From: Planctomycetota bacterium
GTDB lineage: Bacteria > Planctomycetota > GCA-002687715 > DRQF01
DNA: 8,578 nucleotides
Direction: 5' to 3'
Assembly: GCA_015485455.1 (NCBI GenBank)
Contig: WFTN01000075.1
Location: 1 to 8,578 of the forward strand
A model generated the notes under the pieces. The model was not told where the DNA came from. It searched no databases and saw nothing but the letters and a program-made list of their open reading frames with translations. Position numbers and translations under genes: made by a program. Below are positions 1-6,643 of this stretch, piece after piece. The number at the start of each line of letters is the position of its first letter. Position 1 is the stretch's first letter.

Positions 1-2
1 AT

Positions 3-431
3 GCTGCCTTGGCCGAAGGACAATTTGTTCGCACACAATTGTTACAGTTTTTAGGTGATTGCGGATTCGCTCTCATTTTAGAGAGCGATTCATCCACCGA
101 TGGATGGCGAGCTGAGTTCTTAGGGCAAATTGACGACGTTGATGTGGTGGTGACGACCCATAAACCTTTCGCTGCACCCTTTGTCACCCTTGGTATGACT
201 GTCTTCCTCAGTTCTTTTGAGGCTCAAACGGATTGTATGAGTTTGATGGACAGAAGCTCCGACTTTGATGTGGCCTGTTACTTGTCTGAATCGAATCTCC
301 AGTTGGTGACCATCGCAAGTCGTATCCTTTTGTCTGGAGTCAACGAATACGATTTTACTTTCGTTTTGAACAACCTTCTTCATTGTCGGCAGGCGATCGT
401 TTCTTGTTTCGGCCATGGGGATGACCGTTGA
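3..431 (+). CDS. Unrecognised protein, probably 5'-truncated, coupled to dtd
   Basis: The frame is open to the left edge of the window, so the gene probably begins upstream. The only start codon near the edge is a TTG at position 9, which would give 140 residues, and there is no room to see a ribosome binding site. I do not recognise the family. The protein has no signal peptide or membrane segment. It alternates short beta-like stretches with a predicted helical C-terminus containing two cysteines (in LLHCRQAIVSCFG). The length and the pattern of a strand-rich middle followed by a terminal helix loosely recall the YbjN or type III chaperone-like folds, but I see no diagnostic motif, so that comparison is weak. 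The stop codon overlaps the dtd start (TTGA), which implies co-transcription and probable translational coupling. Coding status is supported by the length of the open frame and by this tight junction. Confidence 0.6.
   Translation, partial: AALAEGQFVRTQLLQFLGDCGFALILESDSSTDGWRAEFLGQIDDVDVVVTTHKPFAAPFVTLGMTVFLSSFEAQTDCMSLMDRSSDFDVACYLSESNLQLVTIASRILLSGVNEYDFTFVLNNLLHCRQAIVSCFGHGDDR
417..421 (+). promoter_or_regulatory. Ribosome binding site for dtd
   Basis: GGGGA lies 6 nt before the TTG at 428, inside the end of the preceding gene. It supports TTG as the dtd start. The ATG at 421 is out of frame with dtd. Confidence 0.5.
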
Positions 432-865
432 AGGTCGTCCTGCAGCGCGTTTCTCACGCACGGGTCACAGTGGGTGGCAAGACCGTGGGAGAGATAAATT
501 CAGGGCTCCTTTTGCTGGTGGGAATTGGGCAGGACGATAGCCAGGAAAACTTGTCGTGGATGACAGAAAAAATCGTTGGATTACGTGTCTTTTCTGATGA
601 TGAAGGAAGAATGAACCGATCTGTAGTGGATGTTCAGGGGAGTATCTTGGCTGTGAGCCAATTCACTCTCTACGGGAATACCCAAAAGGGCAAGCGCCCC
701 AGTTTCGTAGCAGCTGCACCTCCCGATCTGGCGAGACCTCTGTTTGATGATTTCGTTGATCTATTGCGACTTCGGGTGCCCCATGTGGCGACGGGGGTTT
801 TCGGCGCGAAAATGTCTGTCGATTTGCAGAACGACGGCCCAGTGACACTTGTTGTCGAGCGTTGA
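428..865 (+). CDS. dtd: D-aminoacyl-tRNA deacylase (Dtd)
   Basis: Cytoplasmic proofreading enzyme that hydrolyses D-amino acids, and glycine mischarged on tRNA(Ala), from tRNA. It works as a homodimer with an RNA-based active site. The 145 residues match the usual family length. The protein opens with the typical MKVVLQRVSHARVTVGG. The SQFTLY motif is at residues 77-82, with Thr80 where the E. coli enzyme has its key threonine. A GVFGAKM segment follows at 123-129, and the NDGPVT motif at 135-140 contains the Gly-cisPro pair (G137-P138) that rejects L-aminoacyl substrates. All expected motifs are present, so it should be active. The TTG start is fixed by the conserved N-terminus and by the preceding GGGGA. 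The gene overlaps the upstream gene by 4 nt. Its stop faces the ruvC stop with one base between them. Confidence 0.96.
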   Translation: MKVVLQRVSHARVTVGGKTVGEINSGLLLLVGIGQDDSQENLSWMTEKIVGLRVFSDDEGRMNRSVVDVQGSILAVSQFTLYGNTQKGKRPSFVAAAPPDLARPLFDDFVDLLRLRVPHVATGVFGAKMSVDLQNDGPVTLVVER

Positions 866-866
866 C

Positions 867-1370
867 TTAGAAATCGAGGGCTAAGGTGAGCGCCAACGCC
901 AGGGCATCCGCGGCATCTTCCGGTTCCGGAGTCTTCTTCAATTTGAGGAGGCGCTGGGTCATGAATTGAATTTGTTCTTTGCTGGCCCGGCCGTTGCCTG
1001 CTACGACTTTCTTGACTGTTGCTGTGGCGTATTCTTGTACTGGAACTTCGTGTCGAGCGCACACCGTTAACATGGCCCCCCTGGCTTCTCCTAAGCGGAG
1101 AGCGGATTGAATATTTCTTCCCATGAATGCTTGTTCAATGGCTACCAGTGCTGGCCGAAATTTCTTCATGCAGTCGTCCAAAGATTCTGCCAAATGAAGG
1201 AGCTTCTCCCCTCGACTGAGCTTTTGACCGGGCTTCCAGGCACCCCAACCGATGGTGAGGAGTTGGCTGCCCCGGCGTTCGATTAAGCCGAATCCCGTGG
1301 CTACGGTGCCCGGGTCAATCCCCAGGATCAGAGTGCCCGGTTTTCCTGCATTCTTGGTCAAGTCTGCCAT
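867..1370 (-). CDS. ruvC: Crossover junction endodeoxyribonuclease RuvC
   Basis: Resolves Holliday junctions together with the RuvAB branch-migration motor in homologous recombination and repair. It acts as a dimer and needs Mg2+. The RNase H-like fold is recognisable from its four acidic catalytic residues: D19 in LGIDPGT, E79 in AIEQAFMGRN, and D152 and D155 in PEDAADALALAL. These correspond to E. coli D7, E66, D138 and D141. The NGRASKEQI segment (126-134) matches the conserved region before the last helix. At 167 residues it is slightly long at the N-terminus, because about 11 residues precede the first strand. No ruvA or ruvB is visible nearby. The ATG at 1370 has no Shine-Dalgarno sequence and sits in the arm of a stem-loop (1367-1391). 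A later start such as the TTG at codon 4 cannot be excluded. The gene lies 63 bp downstream of the secreted-protein gene on the same strand. Confidence 0.95.
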   Translation of the reverse strand: MADLTKNAGKPGTLILGIDPGTVATGFGLIERRGSQLLTIGWGAWKPGQKLSRGEKLLHLAESLDDCMKKFRPALVAIEQAFMGRNIQSALRLGEARGAMLTVCARHEVPVQEYATATVKKVVAGNGRASKEQIQFMTQRLLKLKKTPEPEDAADALALALTLALDF

Positions 1371-1391
1371 GGGGCCATGATAGGCCCATGG
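1367..1391 (-). promoter_or_regulatory. Stem-loop covering the ruvC start codon
   Basis: On the minus strand, CCATGGGCC, a TATCAT loop and GGCCCCATGG form nine base pairs with a single bulged C. The ruvC ATG is in the 3' arm. The structure is seen directly in the sequence. A role in limiting ruvC translation, or as a weak processing or termination point after the upstream gene, is inference. No U-tract follows, so it is not a standard intrinsic terminator. Confidence 0.35.
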
Positions 1392-1433
1392 GGGACTTCC
1401 GGGGGCGGGCCGGCAGTCTTCTATTCTTGATGG

Positions 1434-3293
1434 TTAGTCGATGATGATATCTAAGATGTAGTCACCACTGGAAAGGGCGAACCACGGACGAACCGACAGT
1501 TCATAGGTTGCTGAGACTTGCACGGTCCATGGAGGCACACTTGCTCCTCCTATTTCAGCAGCGGTTCCTGGTCCAGAATGGGTGTCGATGGCATAGATCG
1601 GACCATTTCCCAGCCCTTGAATACGGATCTCTGGATCTAGGTAAGCTGTCTCAAAAATTCTTCCTTTAAGCAGCCTGTTGGTGGCAGGGTCGAAAAGGAA
1701 GGAGCGAGCCGTGACTTTTTGGCCAGCTTGGACAGTGATCTGGTAGTTATCGACTTCTCCGGTGGTTGCGATATTGCCGAAGATCTGCTGGGAGGATGAA
1801 AAGGCAAAAACTTGACTTTCTGGATTTGGGTAGCCTTGAATCATGAAGAAGGAAGGGAAGTTGTCGGCATCGAAGCTCGAAACATAACCAGAAGGATTTG
1901 TCACACGTAGATGGCCGCTGATGGCATTCATGGGCATGATTGCCCCTATGTGTCCATTGGATAAGACGTACATAGGAACCGGAATCCAGGTGTCGTTGGG
2001 GCCGGGGAATTCGACAACATTGCCTGCAGGGTTGGAGAGGTCCAATCCCGTTGCATAGATCTCAATGTCCTGCCCACGAAAGACGTAGTTCGGGTGCACA
2101 CCAATGAGCTCCGGTTGCTCCGCCAGGTCGGCGGGTCTTGTCCAGGTATTGAACACGTAGTCCCCTTGGGTGACGTTGAAAGCGGACTGAACCCGCAATG
2201 TGTAGTCACCAGAATACGGTGCTTGGAAGCGGGGAGCGGTCACGACGCCGATGCCAGCCGCGAAACCAGGGCCCCCGTCATTGTCGGCGATGATGGGATC
2301 AATGGGGACTCCCGGCATGACGAGTTCAAGGGTGGAATTGAGCTGAGTCGTTGTCCAATTGGCTGGGCTGTAGGGCAGAACTACGTCATTTGCGGCATCG
2401 TAGTTGAACACTTCCACGAAGAGCTCTTCACCAGCAGTCAGCGTTACCGTGTAGGTGTCGACGTCAGTTGTGGAGTCAATAGTGCCACGAAGGGAATGAT
2501 GACCATCCATGGGGGTTGTGCCTTGCCCCATCTCGGTGGTGTAAATACCTAAAACAGCGACGTAGTGATTGGGGTCGTAGGAAATGCTTGGGCTGGAACC
2601 TACATCGGAATGAACGCGCACTTCTCCTGAATGAACACTGGCGTTCACCACAGCCGTGATTGTTTCGTCGTCGAAAGTGAGAACGGTGAGTTCGCCGTCC
2701 CCAATGCTCACCATGGGGGTATCCGTCCAAGTTAAGCTTCCAGTGAAGAAATCCCCTTGAATTGTGACAATGTCGCCGAAGGAAACCGAACGGGGAGTGA
2801 CTGAATCGACCCGAGGAACCAAGGGTGTCGCTCGACTGCCAACGGTGTTCGAAAGTCTCAAGTTAAAAGGACCGGCAGTGGGGTCTTGGGCGACAGTCTG
2901 CAAGTAAATCCGCTGTCCTGTGGGAGCCCCTAGTTGATAGGGCAAGAAGTCGAAGCCGAACTGCCCCAGATTGTCAACGAAACCCCAACTGAATAAGTGG
3001 TGTGCCGGATTAAACCCGTCGATGCCAATTTGAAAGTCTGGGTCAGCGAGGTCGATTTCTAAGGTGCCGACGGGGGTGTTGGTTATACTGGTCTGGCGGG
3101 CAGCTAAGAGTGCATAGTTCATGCCGGGCTGGGCCGTTATGTCAACGTGGGCTGGGGAACCGATGAGTAGGGGGATTTCGGAGCCTTGACTTTGTTCCAA
3201 GGTGATTGATGTTGTCTGTCCTGAAGCAGCTATGCTTAAGGCTGCGGTGACAATCAATAAACCGCAGAGTTGTTTAAGATCCTTGGGTCGCAT
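1434..3293 (-). CDS. Secreted modular protein with IPT/TIG and PPC-like domains
   Basis: Predicted exported protein of 619 residues with no recognisable enzymatic domain. Residues 1-25 form a Sec signal peptide: basic start (MRPKDLK), hydrophobic core (LCGLLIVTAALSIAA) and likely cleavage just before Q26. The rest looks like a string of beta domains. Residues 27-155 form a domain resembling ones I recall from secreted planctomycete proteins. Residues 160-245 form a first IPT/TIG Ig-like domain (PRVDSVTPRSVSFGDIVTIQG). Residues 265-385 form a PPC-like domain (DVDTYTVTLTAGEELFVEV, then SGDYTLRV). Residues 394-475 form a second IPT/TIG domain (PELIGVHPNYVFRGQDIEI). Residues 498-619 form a second PPC-like domain (EVDNYQITVQAGQKV, then SGDYILDI). 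Such modules usually serve adhesion or surface binding; that is inference here. I chose the ATG at 3293 over an upstream TTG (3380) because the signal peptide and a strong GAGGGGGA ribosome site both fit it. No sorting signal is visible at the C-terminus. Confidence 0.85.
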   Translation of the reverse strand: MRPKDLKQLCGLLIVTAALSIAASGQTTSITLEQSQGSEIPLLIGSPAHVDITAQPGMNYALLAARQTSITNTPVGTLEIDLADPDFQIGIDGFNPAHHLFSWGFVDNLGQFGFDFLPYQLGAPTGQRIYLQTVAQDPTAGPFNLRLSNTVGSRATPLVPRVDSVTPRSVSFGDIVTIQGDFFTGSLTWTDTPMVSIGDGELTVLTFDDETITAVVNASVHSGEVRVHSDVGSSPSISYDPNHYVAVLGIYTTEMGQGTTPMDGHHSLRGTIDSTTDVDTYTVTLTAGEELFVEVFNYDAANDVVLPYSPANWTTTQLNSTLELVMPGVPIDPIIADNDGGPGFAAGIGVVTAPRFQAPYSGDYTLRVQSAFNVTQGDYVFNTWTRPADLAEQPELIGVHPNYVFRGQDIEIYATGLDLSNPAGNVVEFPGPNDTWIPVPMYVLSNGHIGAIMPMNAISGHLRVTNPSGYVSSFDADNFPSFFMIQGYPNPESQVFAFSSSQQIFGNIATTGEVDNYQITVQAGQKVTARSFLFDPATNRLLKGRIFETAYLDPEIRIQGLGNGPIYAIDTHSGPGTAAEIGGASVPPWTVQVSATYELSVRPWFALSSGDYILDIIID

Positions 3294-3297
3294 CTGG

Positions 3298-3305
3298 TCC
3301 CCCTC
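3298..3305 (-). promoter_or_regulatory. Ribosome binding site of the secreted IPT/TIG-PPC gene
   Basis: On the minus strand GAGGGGGA lies just upstream of the ATG at 3293; its GAGG core is 8 nt from the start. It decides this start over the upstream TTG at 3380, which would add 29 residues in front of the signal peptide. Confidence 0.7.
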
Positions 3306-3373
3306 ATGTTGTGTTACTTGGGGAACTCGGCTCGTCGAGCGGGGTACCCATTGACAGACCTCGTCTTGAAGCG

Positions 3374-3439
3374 GGGTCAAAGCTGAGGCAATTCGGGGTG
3401 GGTATTGACCCTTTGGAACCTTAGAAAGCCTCCAAAGGG
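3374..3439 (+). repeat. Two overlapping inverted repeats upstream of ispD
   Basis: GGGTCAA (3374-3380) is the exact reverse complement of TTGACCC (3405-3411). CCCTTTGG (3409-3416) is the exact reverse complement of CCAAAGGG (3432-3439), with a 15-nt loop. The two pairings share the three C residues at 3409-3411, so both cannot form fully at once. They lie in the 209-bp gap between the divergently transcribed secreted-protein gene and ispD. They could act as RNA switch arms if the ispD transcript starts upstream, or as protein-binding dyads. No U-tract follows either stem, so a simple terminator is unlikely. Confidence 0.4.
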
Positions 3440-3502
3440 GGCAAAAAACGAAGCAGTCTCTTTGTGTTTTGATCGTCTGATAATGTGCTTGATGGAATAT
3501 AA

Positions 3503-4216
3503 GTGATTATGGAATGCGGAGTTGTCATTGTTGCAGCAGGGCGGGGCTTGAGGCTCCAGCAGAGCCAGCACAAAGCCCTTGTGACCCTAGAAGGTCGGCC
3601 ACTTTTTTTCTTCTGTTTGGAAAGTTTTTCCGAAAGTTCTGCCGTAGATGAGGTGGTGATCGTGGTTCATAGAGATGATTTGCCCACCTTTCAAAGCGGC
3701 GCGATTGCGGAAGAGCTACAACGTCTTGGCATCACAAAGATTGTTGTTGGTGGGGCGGAACGGCAGGACTCTGTACTCATGGGACTTCGTGCTCTCGACC
3801 CAAGTACGAAGAAAGCACTGGTTCACGATGCTGCTCGGCCTTTTTGCTCTCAGGGAACAATTCGCAAGCTTGTGAGCGCCTTGGATAATCATGCGGCCGC
3901 CGTACCAGTGGTCCAGGTTACCAGCACGGTGAAGGAAGTCGACCAAGACAATGTGGTGGTGGGCACTCAGCCTCGGGCCTCCCTAAGATTGGCACAGACT
4001 CCTCAAGGAGCACAGAAGGACCTCCTCATTCAAGCACTGGAGCAGGCTCAAGAAGCGGGGGCGTCTGTCACTGACGATGTTCAAGCTATGGAAGAAGCTG
4101 GTTATTCCGTAGTCTGCGTCGACGACTCCCGATGGAATTTCAAAGTGACTTCTCCCGATGATCTGCTTCTTGCAAGCTTGGTCATTCGTGAGGGATTGAA
4201 CAAAGAGGACGCATGA
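3503..4216 (+). CDS. ispD: 2-C-methyl-D-erythritol 4-phosphate cytidylyltransferase (IspD)
   Basis: Third enzyme of the MEP (non-mevalonate) isoprenoid pathway. It joins CTP and 2-C-methyl-D-erythritol 4-phosphate to form CDP-methylerythritol, releasing pyrophosphate, in the cytoplasm. It has the nucleotide-diphosphosugar transferase fold. The CTP-binding loop is AAGRGLRL at residues 11-18, with R17 and K24 as the basic residues that contact phosphates. GGAERQDSVLMGL (83-95) and ALVHDAARP (105-113) are conserved family blocks. NFKVTSPDDLLLA (212-224) carries K214, the counterpart of the substrate-binding lysine near the C-terminus. The 237-residue length is normal. The start may be the GTG at 3503, 6 nt after a GGA, or the ATG two codons later at 3509; the ribosome site is weak for both. 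The stop overlaps the ispF start as ATGA, so the two form an operon. Confidence 0.95.
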   Translation: MIMECGVVIVAAGRGLRLQQSQHKALVTLEGRPLFFFCLESFSESSAVDEVVIVVHRDDLPTFQSGAIAEELQRLGITKIVVGGAERQDSVLMGLRALDPSTKKALVHDAARPFCSQGTIRKLVSALDNHAAAVPVVQVTSTVKEVDQDNVVVGTQPRASLRLAQTPQGAQKDLLIQALEQAQEAGASVTDDVQAMEEAGYSVVCVDDSRWNFKVTSPDDLLLASLVIREGLNKEDA

Positions 4217-4695
4217 TGCGGGTAGGAACGGGTTACGATATTCATCGGCTTTGCGAAGGCCGGCCTCTCATTCTTGGTGGGGTTGAGATCCCATTTGAAT
4301 TGGGGCTCTTAGGCCATTCCGATGGGGATGCATTGTTACACGCAGTGACGGATGCTGTGCTAGGGGCAGCGAACTTGGGAGACATTGGCGAGTTGTTTCC
4401 AGATGATGACCCCCAATACAAAGGTGCCGACAGTGCTTTGCTCCTCCAAGGGGCGATGACAAAGGTACGGGCCGCAGGTTTTACCCTAGGCAATTTGGAT
4501 GTCAACGTGATCTGTGAACGCCCTAAGTTGAAACCATTCAAGGCGGAAATCGCCCAACGGGTGGCAAACATCTTGCAAATCGATCCATCATCGGTGAGCA
4601 TCAAGGCGAAGACAAAAGAGAAGCTTGGTGCCGTGGGCCGGGGCGAAGCCATAGAAGTCCACTGCATTGTTCTACTCTGTCAAATTCCCGCATAA
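4213..4695 (+). CDS. ispF: 2-C-methyl-D-erythritol 2,4-cyclodiphosphate synthase (IspF)
   Basis: Fifth MEP-pathway enzyme. It cyclises CDP-methylerythritol 2-phosphate to methylerythritol 2,4-cyclodiphosphate with release of CMP, and works as a Zn-dependent homotrimer. Metal ligands are visible: D9 and H11 in GYDIHRL, and H43 in the block GHSDGDALLHAVTDAVLGA (34-52). GDIGELFPD (56-64) matches the conserved substrate loop. The C-terminal KAKTKEKLGAVGRGEAIEV block carries the expected Thr and Glu (T134, E136) near the nucleotide site. The 160-residue length is standard. The gene opens with ATGATG; the first ATG overlaps the ispD stop and the second gives better spacing (7 nt) from GAGG at 4205-4208. 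The missing middle enzyme of the trio (IspE) is not in the window. The overlap implies coupled translation with ispD, a common arrangement in which some bacteria fuse the two. Confidence 0.97.
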   Translation: MMRVGTGYDIHRLCEGRPLILGGVEIPFELGLLGHSDGDALLHAVTDAVLGAANLGDIGELFPDDDPQYKGADSALLLQGAMTKVRAAGFTLGNLDVNVICERPKLKPFKAEIAQRVANILQIDPSSVSIKAKTKEKLGAVGRGEAIEVHCIVLLCQIPA

Positions 4696-4726
4696 CTTTC
4701 GCCCAGAACATTTATTGAGATTTCAC

Positions 4727-5956
4727 ATGAAGAGACGATTCTTGATCATGGCTTGCCTTCTTTCATTGAGTGACTTGGGTGTGGCTCAGCAGCCACTGGA
4801 GTTGGGGATCAAGAGTTTTCTAAGACAAAGTGATCTTCTTCGATCCTGTGGAAAAAGGGCGGATGTTGCTTTAGGAAAGAAGCGGCGAGAGAATCCTGAG
4901 TTGGCTCTTCCACTTCTTGTGCTTCGACGCCAAGCGATCAAAGTTACTGAAGCGCGAAAAGACGTGACAGCGGAAAAAGTCGGGGCCTTGTGCCAAGCGT
5001 TGGTAGATGATGGGCTTGCTCTATTGAAGGTGGGTACAAAAATCTCGCCCTTTCTCGACTCAAGAATCGAAAAGGCTTCCACAGATAATAGGGCAGTCCT
5101 GGAGGCCCTCGATCGGAGTATCTACATTCAAGAAGCGAAGAGAGCGATCAAGCCTTTTCTGGGTCGAGGAACCTATCGGGGCATGTTCCAAGCTCACGCA
5201 GAAGAAGCGAGCAAAATGACAAAGGCCTTCCTCTTCATTTTCAGCGACCGAAGTTCTGGTTCGGCCATGACGAGAGCCTATGCCGCAGAGGGGGTTGCAG
5301 AGCTCTGCCCTCAATCAGAGTTGGCCAAGACACGGGAAGCTGTGTCGGCGATTTTCACAGCCAAGGATGAATCTTCCGCTATGAAAGACACGGCCATGAT
5401 CCTCTTGGCACGGTTGGGAGATCGAAGCCACGTCAACAGAGCTTTGCTTATACACAGAAACATCGTGGCGAAACAACTCAAACTCCCCCATGAAAAACGT
5501 TCGTATCCGACGCTCTTGTTTTCTTACGAATATATGAGCGATATCTTGCAGCGGGTTGGTGATCTTAAGACCGTTGCTGAGATCAACGCTGACTATTTGG
5601 GTTTGGTCTTCTCCTTGGTCAATTACAAGAATCAAAGCCCAGAAGCACGGAGCAACATTGCTGCTAAGTGTTATGATTTTGCTTGTGTCCTGTCGCAGTT
5701 GGGCCGTGTCGAATTTGGACTTTATATTCTTGAAACATCCTTCAGTTGGGGGTTTTCAGCCTTTGATTGGGCTAACGAAGACAAAGAACTAAAACGACTT
5801 CGTCAAGATCCTCGCTATGGAGCCTTGGTCAAGAAATGGCGTTCCAGGAAGGCCGAGCTGGGTTCATTTGTCTTCGATGGTCCCACATTTCTTGCAAAAG
5901 CGGGACGTACCGCCAGTGGCAACACCAGTCGCCCCACGTCGCGCAAATCCAAGTAG
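4727..5956 (+). CDS. Predicted exported helical protein with TPR end-of-group-like C-terminus
   Basis: Function unknown. The frame is open from 4667, but I start at the ATG at 4727 because it begins a clean Sec signal peptide: MKRR, then the hydrophobic FLIMACLLSLSDLGVA, with likely cleavage after residue 20 (GVA/QQ). This gives 409 residues, with a weak GAGA ribosome site 6 nt upstream. The mature part is predicted mostly helical. Residues 180-240 (AYAAEGVAELCP, then DTAMILLARLGD) look like HEAT or TPR-type repeats. Residues about 313-370 (AAKCYDFACVLSQLGR, then WANEDKELKRLRQDPRYGAL) closely resemble the 'TPR end-of-group' motif that closes repeat arrays, from memory of the family. The last 20 residues are a basic, Ser/Thr-rich tail. 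No catalytic motif is seen. A scaffold or partner-binding role in the periplasm is inference. It follows ispF by 31 bp and is probably on the same transcript, although no functional link with isoprenoid synthesis is evident. Confidence 0.8.
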   Translation: MKRRFLIMACLLSLSDLGVAQQPLELGIKSFLRQSDLLRSCGKRADVALGKKRRENPELALPLLVLRRQAIKVTEARKDVTAEKVGALCQALVDDGLALLKVGTKISPFLDSRIEKASTDNRAVLEALDRSIYIQEAKRAIKPFLGRGTYRGMFQAHAEEASKMTKAFLFIFSDRSSGSAMTRAYAAEGVAELCPQSELAKTREAVSAIFTAKDESSAMKDTAMILLARLGDRSHVNRALLIHRNIVAKQLKLPHEKRSYPTLLFSYEYMSDILQRVGDLKTVAEINADYLGLVFSLVNYKNQSPEARSNIAAKCYDFACVLSQLGRVEFGLYILETSFSWGFSAFDWANEDKELKRLRQDPRYGALVKKWRSRKAELGSFVFDGPTFLAKAGRTASGNTSRPTSRKSK

Positions 5957-6010
5957 AAGATGGGCGACGATTATGTCAACCATGGGGCCTTCCATTGGAA
6001 TTCTGATGGG

Positions 6011-6487
6011 TTATCCGCTGTGATTTTCGACGTACTTCTTGAGCCCCACACCGAAGAGCTGGGCCCAACCGATTTCTAAGCAGTCAGCAGTCGAAGAGGA
6101 AATTTGTCCGAAAAGTGCGTCTCGGATCTTGAGGTTGGTTCCACCGTCTTTCTCTTCCAGTCGAAGGGTGAGCATGGTCGTTGCTGGTCCCCCGAAATCT
6201 GGAGATATGTGCCCGACCAAATGAAGGACCTCCTCTTGTTGGCACATTTGAACAGTGTACCACAGAAGACTTGATCCCCGTGGGTCTCGCTCTAACAGGC
6301 AGCCCCCGGCGACGACGTCTAGACTGAGGGAACTGTCGGCTCCTAACATGTGAAAATCAGCAAGCCACCAGGAGTTGATTTCCTGAGTCAAGGCATGCCA
6401 AACAGCTTCCTTCTTAGCTTCGATGCTGATTTCTAAATCGTATTGAATGCAACTCAGGGGCTGAGGTGCGGCTGGAGTTTCGTTCAT
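6011..6487 (-). CDS. SRPBCC / AHSA1-like domain protein
   Basis: A 158-residue cytoplasmic protein with no signal peptide. The order of blocks fits the SRPBCC (START-like, helix-grip) superfamily, most like the AHSA1 branch named after the Hsp90 ATPase activator. A first strand and helix (YDLEISIEAKKEAVWHALTQ, residues 16-35) is followed by a Trp-rich turn (INSWWLADF, 37-45). Then come strands with G-rich turns (VVAGGCLLERDPRG), a central strand (EEVLHLVGHISPDFGGP) and a paired strand (TTMLTLRLEEKDGGTNLKIRDAL). The long closing helix is at 136-154 (CLEIGWAQLFGVGLKKYVE), a typical C-terminal signature. These proteins bind hydrophobic ligands or act as toxin-resistance or stress accessory proteins; the ligand cannot be read from sequence. 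The ATG at 6487 has only a poor ribosome site (GGGA 8-9 nt away). It converges with the preceding gene, with 54 bp between the stops. Confidence 0.8.
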   Translation of the reverse strand: MNETPAAPQPLSCIQYDLEISIEAKKEAVWHALTQEINSWWLADFHMLGADSSLSLDVVAGGCLLERDPRGSSLLWYTVQMCQQEEVLHLVGHISPDFGGPATTMLTLRLEEKDGGTNLKIRDALFGQISSSTADCLEIGWAQLFGVGLKKYVENHSG

Positions 6488-6632
6488 TCGTTGAGTCCCA
6501 TTCTAATTCTCTTCCCCGTTTTGCCTGGAATGGAGCGTTTTGAAAAGAGAGCAATCGCAATTTCCTGGTTTCAAAGGCCTTATTCGAAGAATTGTCGGCG
6601 CTGCTATTCCTTTGGACGGAACGATTTTGACC

Positions 6633-6643
6633 TGACTCAGTCA
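6633..6643. repeat. Perfect 11-bp palindrome TGACTCAGTCA
   Basis: Two 5-bp half sites around a central C, in the divergent promoter region. The form suits a dimeric regulator, but a 5-bp dyad is expected by chance roughly once per kilobase, so support is weak. The symmetry does not extend outward. Confidence 0.25.

Noticed and set aside
670..1062. 130-residue minus-strand open frame across the dtd/ruvC boundary
   Set aside because: It overlaps the well-supported dtd and ruvC genes in another frame, is Arg/Ser-rich and low in complexity, and shows no family features. The same applies to the antisense frames at 120-461, 2094-2552, 3716-3946, 4242-4667, 5315-5635, 7258-7557 and 7942-8343.
3351..3356. 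Perfect TTGACA as a -35 box for ispD
   Set aside because: No acceptable -10 hexamer lies 16-18 bp downstream, and the site is about 150 bp from the start codon.
4742..4756. Cys10 in the TPR-like protein as a lipobox cysteine
   Set aside because: The residues before it (I-M-A) fit the lipobox poorly at -2, and it lies in the middle of the hydrophobic core. A standard signal peptidase I site after GVA is more plausible.
1367..5989. CCATGGGGCC recurring at 1367-1376 and 5980-5989
   Set aside because: Two short GC-rich copies in unrelated contexts do not make a repeat family.
5980..5998. Small stem-loop between the convergent TPR-like and SRPBCC genes as a terminator
   Set aside because: CCATGG and CCATTGG pair with one bulge, but only six base pairs form and no T-tract follows on either strand.
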